Translations under genes and position numbers: made by a program
Source: Bacilli bacterium
GTDB lineage: Bacteria; Bacillota_I; Bacilli_A; RF39; UBA660
Assembly: GCA_022793145.1 (NCBI GenBank)
Contig: JAAWCI010000041.1
Coordinates: forward strand, 1-10,633
Direction: 5' to 3'
Length of the DNA stretch: 10,633 nt
Notes under the pieces: model-generated
What the model was told of the DNA's origin: nothing
The model's database searches: none
Seen by the model: only the letters and a program-made list of their open reading frames with translations
Part shown: positions 5,771-10,633 of the stretch, piece after piece
Numbering within the stretch: the first letter of the stretch is position 1
Layout: every line of letters begins with the position of its first letter

Positions 5771-6493
5771 TTAGTCTTCCTTTTTGGCTTTCTTTTGTTT
5801 TTTTAGTTGAAACATTATATCATCCAACTTTTCTTCCAATTTTTTATTTTGCATATAATTTACAATTAAAATAATGCCAGTTCCAATTATGATAAATACC
5901 AAATTCCACAAAACAATTGATGTTTCTGTTTGGTTTGCTTCAGTAGAAGTATTATATATTTCTCCGTTATTATTTTCTTTATTTGGATCTATATAACCTT
6001 CACTTCCAGCATTTTTCATCGCTTCCTCGATCATGTTATTCTCATTTTTATTTTCGTACTCTTTTAAAATTGCTTCTTTTATTCTATCATCATATACATT
6101 AGCATATCCTGGAAAGTATTGATTACCAATAATAATAAAAGGAACTCCTTCTACTTCTACTTTTAGTGATTTTGAAAAACCATTTAATAAAGGAGTATTG
6201 CTAGCATCTTGCCATACTTCATAAGAAACGACTTTAAAATATTTTCCATATTCTGGAACAATGCTATTGAGAAAAGTTAAAAAATTACGACAATATCCGC
6301 ATCCATTCCCTCTAAATAAATATATAATAGCTTGATCTTCTGTTTCTGTGTAGCCAGTCAAATCATGCTCAATTCCTTCTTCTGTTAATATCTCTTCCAA
6401 ATTTTTAGAATGATATAAATTTTCTTCTGCTTTTACTTGCCATGGAAATAATGCTACCATTGCAATTATTAAAACTAATATTTTCTGCTTCAT
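5771..6493 (-). CDS. Secreted, C-terminally membrane-anchored thioredoxin-like protein
   Basis: Residues 1-22 form a signal peptide (Lys-rich start, hydrophobic core, VKA|EE cleavage). Residues 50-145 are a thioredoxin-like domain with the redox motif RGNGCGYCRNF (Cys65, Cys68) and the cis-proline loop VEGVPFII (Pro118). A long polar Asn/Glu-rich linker (145-190) leads to a membrane helix at 193-214, then a Lys-rich tail with a coiled-coil look. The domain should therefore face outside, anchored at its C-terminus, and handle extracytoplasmic thiols or disulfides. The partner is not seen, as no CcdA or DsbB homologue is near. The ATG at 6493 has GGAG upstream and a strong promoter (6511-6539). 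The DUF1848 gene follows after 26 bases, so a cysteine/Fe-S link is conceivable but inferred. Confidence 0.82.
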   Translation of the reverse strand: MKQKILVLIIAMVALFPWQVKAEENLYHSKNLEEILTEEGIEHDLTGYTETEDQAIIYLFRGNGCGYCRNFLTFLNSIVPEYGKYFKVVSYEVWQDASNTPLLNGFSKSLKVEVEGVPFIIIGNQYFPGYANVYDDRIKEAILKEYENKNENNMIEEAMKNAGSEGYIDPNKENNNGEIYNTSTEANQTETSIVLWNLVFIIIGTGIILIVNYMQNKKLEEKLDDIMFQLKKQKKAKKED

Positions 6494-6510
6494 AATCTCA
6501 CTCCATAAAA

Positions 6511-6539
6511 ATTATAATAGTTTCTCCTTTAAAAGTCAA
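6511..6539 (-). promoter_or_regulatory. Near-consensus promoter of the thioredoxin-like gene
   Basis: TTGACT (6539-6534) and TATAAT (6516-6511) are exactly 17 bases apart. The leader is only about ten bases before the ribosome site and ATG at 6493. Confidence 0.8.
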
Positions 6540-6555
6540 AGGATTTAGAGAAACT
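6519..6555. repeat. Composite inverted repeat over the -35 of the thioredoxin-like gene
   Basis: Outer arms AGTTTCT (6519-6525) and AGAAACT (6549-6555) and inner arms CCTTT (6526-6530) and AAAGG (6538-6542) form one dyad, interrupted by an ATTTAGa-like bulge on one side. The -35 element lies in its centre. It may be an operator for repression, but no regulator is identified. Confidence 0.4.
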
Positions 6556-6601
6556 TCACAATTCTTTCATAACATATAAGAAATTATAATGCTTTTTTAA
6601 C

Positions 6602-6631
6602 AAAAAAACTAGATGTTAACTTATCTAGTTT
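6602..6631 (-). terminator. Intrinsic terminator of tRNA-Met
   Basis: Arms AAACTAGAT (6631-6623) and ATCTAGTTT (6614-6606) form a nine-bp stem with an eight-base loop. A T run down to 6602 follows. It begins ten bases after the tRNA 3' CCA. Confidence 0.85.
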
Positions 6632-6640
6632 ATAATCTTA

Positions 6641-6717
6641 TGGTAGCGACGGGGAGATTCGAACTCTCGACCTACTGGGTATGAACCAGTTGCTCTAGCC
6701 AACTGAGCTACATCGCC
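6641..6717 (-). tRNA. tRNA-Met(CAT), elongator type
   Basis: The 77-base gene folds into a full cloverleaf. The acceptor stem GGCGATG pairs with CGTCGCT, including the G1-U72 wobble seen in Bacillus-type elongator tRNA-Met. The D arm contains AGCTCAGTTGGCTAGAGC. The anticodon stem ACTGG/CCAGT encloses TTCATAC with anticodon CAT. The T arm carries TTCGAAT, and the 3' CCA is encoded. An initiator tRNA would show three G-C pairs in the anticodon stem and a mismatched 1-72 pair of the C-A type, which is not seen. An isoleucine tRNA with a modified CAT anticodon is possible but the acceptor sequence favours methionine. It has its own promoter and terminator, so it is a single-gene unit. Confidence 0.95.
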
Positions 6718-6732
6718 ATTTGGAACAATATA

Positions 6733-6761
6733 ATGATATCATATTTATTTTTGTTTGACAA
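6733..6761 (-). promoter_or_regulatory. Promoter of tRNA-Met
   Basis: TTGTCA (6761-6756) and TATCAT (6738-6733) are 17 bases apart, and the -10 is extended by TG (TGATATCAT). The predicted start lies about nine bases before the mature tRNA 5' end. Confidence 0.65.
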
Positions 6762-6785
6762 TACTTTATTATTCCTTTTTTAATT

Positions 6786-7076
6786 TTATTTGTTTGAAAT
6801 ATATTTTAGTAAATATTCTCCAATCGGATCACTATCAAATTTTACAAATCGATTTTCAACTAACCAGCAAGTTGTATTTTGTGTTTGATGATCTATTCTT
6901 TCCATTTCTTCCAAATTGAAATCACAGATTACAAATTTTCCTTTTGGAGTCTCCTTAACTGCTAAAAAGCGCATATTTGTAACAATTAACTGAATTTCTA
7001 TTTTTTCATTATTAGATTCTATCCAGGCTTGTGTATCAATAACCTCTATTGTCTCATTATCTTTAAACTCTAGCAT
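6786..7076 (-). CDS. Hypothetical 96-aa protein, possibly PH/GRAM-like
   Basis: The small acidic protein has no signal peptide or membrane helix. Its alternating strands, especially KIEIQLIVTNMRFLAVKE (25-42), resemble the TN.R...V strand-turn-strand of bacterial PH/GRAM-like domains, and a short helix closes the protein (IGEYLLKYISN). This fold guess is weak. The ATG at 7076 is supported by AAAGGTGA about seven bases upstream. The gene lies 31 bases after the SDR gene with no terminator between, so it is probably the last gene of folD-SDR-orf96. I see no clear terminator between its stop and the tRNA promoter. Function unknown. Confidence 0.7.
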   Translation of the reverse strand: MLEFKDNETIEVIDTQAWIESNNEKIEIQLIVTNMRFLAVKETPKGKFVICDFNLEEMERIDHQTQNTTCWLVENRFVKFDSDPIGEYLLKYISNK

Positions 7077-7107
7077 TTAATATCACCTTTCTAAGTATAA
7101 CATGAAG

Positions 7108-7890
7108 CTACTCGAAAAACAACTGAAATAATTTTGCTGTTACAACTTCTATGAATGGAGCTCGATAAATAAATTTTGTTTTTTTGCTGTCAATTGCTTC
7201 ACATATTTTATTACTAATTGATGTTAAATTCTTTCTAGAAAACCTCAATAACATTTGATCTTGCATATGAAGCAATTCTATAATCTTATTAAAATAACTT
7301 TCCATTTCCACTTCAGGATATTTGTTTTCTAACATAATTCGATTAAAACCAGTCCTGTATAGTCCAGGTTCTATTAAAGTAACAGTAATGGGAAGTTTTG
7401 TTTCTAAAAGTTCTAGTTTCAAACATTCTGCCCATTTAATAAGACTTGCTTTTGTGGAACAATAGCTTCCTAAGAAAGGTACTGGTAAAATTCCAGCTAG
7501 AGATGCCATCAAAATGATCTTCCCTTTTTTCCTTTCTATCATTTTTTTTAAAATATATTGTAGAAGTTCTAAATTTGCGAACACATTTGTTTCATAGTTT
7601 TCTCTAACTCTATTTATATCCATGTTCATAATACTTCCACCCATTCCATTTGCTGCATTTGCTATATAAATATCAATATCTAATAAATCCAATTGTTTGT
7701 AATCATTTTTATTTTTAATGTCTAGTTTTAAACAAGTTACATGTAATTCCTCCTGGTACTTTTTTTGAATCCGCTCTAACTCTTTTTCTGTATGAACAGA
7801 TGCATAAATATGATAGTCTTTATTTAGTAATTGTTCTATTACTTGATGCATAATTCCGCTTCTTGCACCTGTTATTAAAATTGTTTTCAT
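7108..7890 (-). CDS. Short-chain dehydrogenase/reductase (SDR)
   Basis: The 260-aa protein is a classical SDR that uses NAD(P)H, with a Rossmann fold from residue 1. The nucleotide motif is TGARSGIM at 7-14. The family pattern is TGxxxGxG, so the third glycine is replaced by Met14. Other marks are intact: LDIKN acidic position at 56-60, ANAANG at 77-82 for NNAG, Asn102, the catalytic Ser130 (LMASLAG), Tyr143 and Lys147 (YCSTK), and IEPGLYRT at 173-180. Substrate cannot be told. The C-terminal 60 residues are hydrophobic and may lie on the membrane. The ATG at 7890 follows folD by 18 bases, and its GGTGA ribosome site lies in the arm of an inverted repeat that spans the folD stop codon. Confidence 0.9.
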   Translation of the reverse strand: MKTILITGARSGIMHQVIEQLLNKDYHIYASVHTEKELERIQKKYQEELHVTCLKLDIKNKNDYKQLDLLDIDIYIANAANGMGGSIMNMDINRVRENYETNVFANLELLQYILKKMIERKKGKIILMASLAGILPVPFLGSYCSTKASLIKWAECLKLELLETKLPITVTLIEPGLYRTGFNRIMLENKYPEVEMESYFNKIIELLHMQDQMLLRFSRKNLTSISNKICEAIDSKKTKFIYRAPFIEVVTAKLFQLFFE

Positions 7891-7897
7891 AAAAAAT

Positions 7898-7921
7898 CAC
7901 CAGTATTATTATTTACTGGTG
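7898..7921 (-). repeat. Inverted repeat covering the folD stop and the SDR ribosome site
   Basis: CACCAGT (7898-7904) and ACTGGTG (7915-7921) are perfect seven-base arms around a ten-base loop. On the mRNA the downstream arm ACTGGTG contains the GGTG of the SDR ribosome site, and the loop contains the folD stop codon. The hairpin could hide that site until ribosomes finish folD. Confidence 0.5.
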
Positions 7922-8751
7922 TTCTTATTATTATAACATTCTATTACATTTCTTAATAACATAGTAACTGTCATTGGGCCAACTCCACCTGGTACAGGTG
8001 TAATATAAGATGCCTTTTTTTCCACCTTATCAAAGTCAACATCTCCATATAGTTTCCCATCTTCTCTTGTAATTCCTACATCGATAATGATTACTCCTTC
8101 TTTTACCATATCAGCAGTAATCAAATGTTTTTTCCCAACAGCCACAATCAAAACATCAGCTAATTTTGTAAGCTCTTTTAAATTTTCTGTTTTAGAATGA
8201 CAAACTGTAACTGTTGCATCTTTTTTTAAAAAAAGTTGTACCAATGGTTTTCCTACTAAATTGCTTCTTCCTACTACAACTACATGTTTTCCTGCTACTT
8301 CAATTTCTTTTCGTTTTAATAATTCCATAACTGCTTGTGGTGTACATGGAACAAAGCATTTTCTGTTATTATAAAACCTAGCTATACTTTTATCTGTTAA
8401 TCCATCCACGTCTTTTGATACATCAATTGCATTAATAATTTTTTTTGTACTCATTCCACTTGGAAGTGGTAATTGAACAATAATTCCATCAATATATTCA
8501 TCATTATTCAGTTCTACAATTTTATTTACAATTTCTCTTTCACTTGTATCAAAAGCATATTGAAATAGTCTAAAGTTCATTCCTATTTCATTTGCTGCTT
8601 TTGCTTTTCCTTTGATATAAGCATTACTAGCTGGATCTTCCCCAATTTGTATTACTGCTAAACTTGGCTTAATCATACATGTTTTTACTTTAGAAGCAAG
8701 TTCTTCTTTAATTTGCTTACTTATTTCTTTTCCGTCTATTATTTGACTCAT
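7909..8751 (-). CDS. folD: Bifunctional methylenetetrahydrofolate dehydrogenase/cyclohydrolase
   Basis: FolD interconverts 5,10-methylene-, methenyl- and 10-formyl-tetrahydrofolate in the cytoplasm, supplying one-carbon units for purines, thymidylate and formyl-Met. The 280-aa length is normal. The catalytic YIKGKAKA (Tyr45, Lys49) is present, as are QLPLP at 93-97, KDVDG at 113-117, the NADP-binding VVGRSNLVGKPL (159-170), CHSKT (184-188), and the C-terminal signature PVPGGVGPMTVTMLLRN (252-268). The ATG at 8751 has AGAGGTGA about six bases upstream. An extended -10 promoter lies at 8788-8796. It heads a likely operon with the SDR and 96-aa genes. dCMP deaminase, which feeds the folate-dependent thymidylate step, is encoded about 3 kb away but not in the same transcript. 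Confidence 0.97.
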   Translation of the reverse strand: MSQIIDGKEISKQIKEELASKVKTCMIKPSLAVIQIGEDPASNAYIKGKAKAANEIGMNFRLFQYAFDTSEREIVNKIVELNNDEYIDGIIVQLPLPSGMSTKKIINAIDVSKDVDGLTDKSIARFYNNRKCFVPCTPQAVMELLKRKEIEVAGKHVVVVGRSNLVGKPLVQLFLKKDATVTVCHSKTENLKELTKLADVLIVAVGKKHLITADMVKEGVIIIDVGITREDGKLYGDVDFDKVEKKASYITPVPGGVGPMTVTMLLRNVIECYNNKNTSK

Positions 8752-8787
8752 AAAATCACCTCTATGTGCTTTATCTTTCTTATCATT

Positions 8788-8796
8788 ATTATATCA
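8788..8796 (-). promoter_or_regulatory. Extended -10 promoter of folD
   Basis: TGATATAAT carries a perfect TATAAT with the upstream TG. The position 17 bases further upstream holds only a T run, so the -35 is poor, which fits an extended -10 promoter. Confidence 0.55.
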
Positions 8797-8830
8797 TTAA
8801 TAAAAGTGAAAAAAAATATTTTTTAACATG

Positions 8831-8851
8831 TTTTACATTTGAAGTGTAAAA
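8831..8851. repeat. Perfect inverted repeat TTTTACA-N7-TGTAAAA
   Basis: Seven-base arms flank TTTGAAG between the rubrerythrin terminator and the folD promoter. It overlaps the T-tract side of the terminator by four bases. It could be an operator upstream of folD or a weak hairpin. No bound protein is known. Confidence 0.45.
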
Positions 8852-8869
8852 AAAGCATCTTTTGATGCT
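8848..8869 (-). terminator. Intrinsic terminator of the perR-rubrerythrin operon
   Basis: AGCATC (8869-8864), a four-base AAAA loop, GATGCT (8859-8854), then seven Ts. It begins six bases after the rubrerythrin stop codon. Confidence 0.85.
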
Positions 8870-8874
8870 CTTTA

Positions 8875-9414
8875 TTAATAGTTTGTAGCTCTTAATTCAA
8901 AATATGCTTGTGGATGAGCACAAATTGGACAAACCTCTGGAGCTTTTTCTCCAAAGTGAACGTGCCCGCAGTTACGACATACCCACATTGTTTTTGTTTC
9001 TTTTTCAAACACTTTTCCTTCTTTGATATTAGCTAGTAATGCTTTATATCTTTCTTCATGTTCTTTTTCAATTTTAGCTACTCCTTCAAAAAGGAATGCG
9101 ATTTTTTCCAATCCTTCTTCACGAGCTATTTTAGCGAATTCTGCATACATTTCTGTCCATTCATAATTTTCTCCATTCGCTGCATCTTCTAAATTTTCAA
9201 TTGTTGATGGAACTTGATCTTCATGTAATAATTTGAACCACATTTTAGCATGTTCTTTTTCGTTTTTAGCAGTTTCTTCAAAAATTGCTGCAATTTGTTC
9301 GTATCCTTCTTTTTTAGCTTTTGATGCATAATAAGTATATTTGTTTCTAGCTTGACTTTCACCAGCAAATGCTGCCATTAAATTTTGTTCTGTTTTCGTT
9401 CCTTTTAAATTCAT
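8875..9414 (-). CDS. rbr: Rubrerythrin (peroxide-reducing diiron protein)
   Basis: Rubrerythrin reduces hydrogen peroxide with electrons passed through its rubredoxin domain, the usual peroxide defence of anaerobes. The 179-aa protein has the ferritin-like domain at 1-135, with [12 protein letters not shown] (Glu19), ETAKNEKEH (Glu52, His55), Glu92 in the third helix and [10 protein letters not shown] (Glu116-His119). A C-terminal rubredoxin-type domain follows, with CRNC (146-149) and CPIC (162-165). Order and length are as usual for classical rubrerythrin. The ATG at 9414 overlaps the TGA of perR in the sequence ATGA, and GAAGGA lies upstream inside perR, so translation is coupled. The gene is thus co-transcribed with its probable repressor and ends at a strong terminator. 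Confidence 0.96.
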   Translation of the reverse strand: MNLKGTKTEQNLMAAFAGESQARNKYTYYASKAKKEGYEQIAAIFEETAKNEKEHAKMWFKLLHEDQVPSTIENLEDAANGENYEWTEMYAEFAKIAREEGLEKIAFLFEGVAKIEKEHEERYKALLANIKEGKVFEKETKTMWVCRNCGHVHFGEKAPEVCPICAHPQAYFELRATNY

Positions 9415-9794
9415 ACTTTTTCCTTCTTTCTACATTCTTTACAGATTCCTGTAAGCAATAATTCTTGAGATAGTATCTTATTACCACTTTTTTCTTCTAC
9501 GTACTCTGAAATATTTGGTATCATTGTTTTTTCTAAATCTAAAATCAGTCCACAATTTAGACATTTCATATGAGCATGCATATCATTTTTATCATAACGA
9601 GCGTTTTCATCAAGGTTTGTAATTTTTCTGATATACCCTTCCTCTACTAATTGATTTAAATTGCGATAAACAGTTCCTAAACTAATATTTGGAATACTTT
9701 TCCTTACGTCTTCATAAATCATTTCAGCAGTTGGATGATCATAAGAATTTTTTATTCTTTCAAATATACATTCTCTTCTATCAGAATATTTCAA
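9411..9794 (-). CDS. perR: Peroxide-responsive Fur-family repressor PerR
   Basis: From a TTG at 9794 the product is 127 aa: winged HTH (1-62) with [11 protein letters not shown] (20-30) and recognition helix [13 protein letters not shown] (37-49), then the dimerisation domain. Ligands of PerR are all present: His20, Asp68, His73, His75 and Asp86, corresponding to His37, Asp85, His91, His93 and Asp104 of Bacillus PerR, plus two zinc pairs, CLNC (78-81) and CKEC (118-121). Asp at position 86, where Fur has Glu, supports peroxide sensing over iron sensing. The TTG is chosen because AGGAAG lies seven bases upstream and PerR proteins usually begin MKYS. An ATG at 9857 would translate promoter and operator. 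The gene overlaps rubrerythrin by four bases, a partnership known in other anaerobes, so rubrerythrin is a likely target. Confidence 0.92.
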   Translation of the reverse strand: MKYSDRRECIFERIKNSYDHPTAEMIYEDVRKSIPNISLGTVYRNLNQLVEEGYIRKITNLDENARYDKNDMHAHMKCLNCGLILDLEKTMIPNISEYVEEKSGNKILSQELLLTGICKECRKKEKV

Positions 9795-9801
9795 AATATC
9801 A

Positions 9802-9807
9802 CTTCCT
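9802..9807 (-). promoter_or_regulatory. Ribosome binding site fixing the TTG start of perR
   Basis: AGGAAG lies seven bases before the TTG at 9794. It identifies the real start and rejects the longer ATG frame at 9857. Confidence 0.75.
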
Positions 9808-9810
9808 AAG

Positions 9811-9825
9811 TAGTAATGATTACTA
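9811..9825. promoter_or_regulatory. PerR/Fur-type operator (perfect 7-1-7 dyad)
   Basis: TAGTAATGATTACTA is a perfect inverted repeat of two seven-base arms around one base, the geometry of Fur-family boxes. It differs from the PerR consensus TTATAATNATTATAA only at symmetric positions 2, 3, 13 and 14. It lies between the predicted transcript start and the ribosome site of perR, which fits self-repression. Confidence 0.7.
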
Positions 9826-9837
9826 TTTCTAATTATT

Positions 9838-9867
9838 ATTATATCTAAATTTAGCAATAATTGTCAA
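9838..9867 (-). promoter_or_regulatory. Promoter of the perR-rubrerythrin operon
   Basis: A perfect TTGACA (9867-9862) and a perfect TATAAT (9843-9838) are 18 bases apart. A degenerate second PerR-like dyad (three mismatches) overlaps the -10. Confidence 0.8.
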
Positions 9868-9898
9868 CATTTATCTTACAACTTTAATAGTTTCCTAC

Positions 9899-10480
9899 TT
9901 ATTTTTTGGGATTATAAAATAATGATACTATTTTAGAAAATTCATATAAAATGATATTACTTTTACTGACAGCAAAACCTTTTCCCATTGCTTTTCCTCC
10001 TATTGTTAGGGCTGCTATCAAAGCAGTTACAAGTAAACTTACTAATAGAGCATCAACTCGCAAGGAAGAAGAAATCGTGATTGCTAAAATAGCTCCTGTC
10101 GATCCTGATACAATGCCACAAATATCTCCTATTACATCATTACAAAAGGAAGACACTTGAGCGGCGTTCTTTTTAAATTTTACAGCTACTTTAGCTCCTC
10201 TTACTTTTCTTGCTGCCATAGAATGAAATGGGGTTTCTGCTGCTGCTGTTACTGCTACTCCTACCATATCAAACATAATTCCGATTCCAATAAACAGAAT
10301 TAATATAATAATTCCTATCCAAAGATTCACCTTTGGCATAACTGTTTCTGAAAGTAGCGAAAATACAATAGATAAAGTAAAAGCTATAATCGATATTTTC
10401 AAGATCCACCTATAATCAACTAATTTTTTTTCTTTTTTTAGTTTCTTATTTTTATTTAATTCATCAATATATTTTCCCAT
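9899..10480 (-). CDS. CorB/CNNM (DUF21)-like small membrane protein
   Basis: The 193-aa protein starts with a Lys-rich cytoplasmic segment (1-23), followed by helices at about 27-45 and 52-76, a conserved-looking loop, and helices at about 117-137 and 143-163. The loop MFDMVGVAVTAAAETPFHSMAARKVRGAK (69-97) followed by SSFCNDVIGDICGIVSG (110-126) recalls short Clostridia proteins annotated as Mg/Co transporter CorB-like. It lacks the CBS pair and CorC domain of full CNNM proteins. This assignment rests on memory of similar sequences and is moderate. The ATG at 10480 is chosen because AAGAGGTG lies five to six bases upstream; a TTG at 10504 would translate that site. It has its own promoter and lies 32 bases before the perR -35, with no clear terminator in between. 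Confidence 0.7.
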   Translation of the reverse strand: MGKYIDELNKNKKLKKEKKLVDYRWILKISIIAFTLSIVFSLLSETVMPKVNLWIGIIILILFIGIGIMFDMVGVAVTAAAETPFHSMAARKVRGAKVAVKFKKNAAQVSSFCNDVIGDICGIVSGSTGAILAITISSSLRVDALLVSLLVTALIAALTIGGKAMGKGFAVSKSNIILYEFSKIVSLFYNPKK

Positions 10481-10517
10481 TATACACCTCTTAAAAATAT
10501 ACAAAAAAATGGCTATT

Positions 10518-10547
10518 TATATAGTAAACTTTACGTCTTAAGGTCAA
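10518..10547 (-). promoter_or_regulatory. Promoter of the CorB-like gene
   Basis: TTGACC (10547-10542) and TATATA (10523-10518) are 18 bases apart. The predicted transcript start is near 10511, leaving a leader of about 30 bases. Confidence 0.5.
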
Positions 10548-10564
10548 GTAGGATTTCCCTTACT

Positions 10565-10633
10565 TCAAACTCTTCCGTTACCAGACGAGGGGTTCCCCAT
10601 TATAGAAGTAAATATATCGTCACCGAATATATG
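10565..10633 (-). other. Possible C-terminal end of an upstream gene (partial)
   Basis: From the right edge one minus-strand frame is open for 22 codons and ends with TGA at 10567-10565. The peptide ends IMGNPSSGNGRV. It fits the all-minus layout and the slightly higher GC of this stretch, but the plus strand is also open here, and 22 codons is too short to decide. I do not recognise it. Confidence 0.25.

Noticed and set aside
9795..9857. N-terminal extension of PerR to a start at 9857
   Set aside because: It would translate the -10 region and the PerR dyad; the TTG at 9794 has a ribosome site and gives the usual MKYS start.
9951..10160. Plus-strand ORF inside the CorB-like gene
   Set aside because: Antisense shadow of a hydrophobic protein; no ribosome site and no motif.
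10481..10504. TTG start at 10504 for the CorB-like protein
   Set aside because: The added codons consist of the AAGAGGTG ribosome site of the ATG at 10480.
10545..10564. Hairpin AAGTAGG...CCTTACTT near the right edge as a terminator
   Set aside because: The stem has a wobble, no T run follows on either strand, and it overlaps the -35 of the CorB-like gene.
1..10633. Mobile element, CRISPR array, toxin-antitoxin or defence island
   Set aside because: No transposase, integrase, spaced repeats, or paired toxin/antitoxin genes are seen; gene order and composition look like ordinary chromosome.

Overview
The window is AT-rich DNA, and every gene I can support lies on the minus strand, so transcription runs from the right edge to the left. 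TGA is used as a normal stop (at perR, the Xre regulator and the 47-aa ORF), which argues for the standard bacterial code rather than a Mycoplasma-type code. Strong AGGAGG-type ribosome sites, TTG/GTG starts, PerR plus rubrerythrin, and a Bacillus-type elongator tRNA-Met point to a low-GC, probably anaerobic or microaerophilic Bacillota (a Clostridia-like or gut Bacilli-like lineage). I cannot name the species.

Right part (10633-7900): a small CorB/CNNM-like membrane protein has its own promoter. It is followed by a perR-rubrerythrin operon with a 4-base stop/start overlap and a perfect 7-1-7 dyad in the perR leader. That operon ends at a clear terminator. Next comes folD, followed by an SDR dehydrogenase and a 96-aa hypothetical gene in what looks like one transcript.

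Middle (6761-4295): an elongator tRNA-Met(CAT) has its own promoter and terminator. It is followed by a secreted, C-terminally anchored thioredoxin-like protein with a consensus promoter, and a DUF1848-type cysteine-motif protein probably on the same transcript. A dCMP deaminase gene follows, with its own promoter and a terminator that begins in its stop codon.

Left part (4293-1): a 271-aa protein I do not recognise is followed by an Xre-type regulator with about six membrane helices. Then comes an operon of an EamA-type transporter, a 47-aa membrane micro-protein missing from a length-filtered ORF list, and an MmcQ/YjbR protein. Last is a MerR-type regulator with membrane helices, cut by the left edge. 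Its promoter has the 19-bp spacer and central palindrome typical of MerR-regulated promoters.

No CRISPR array, insertion sequence, prophage or obvious defence system is visible, and there is no gene-free stretch over 300 bases. The region reads as ordinary chromosomal housekeeping and stress genes mixed with regulators. Its most unusual parts are the two membrane-embedded DNA-binding regulators, the 47-aa ORF, the unrecognised 271-aa gene and several inverted repeats at gene starts.
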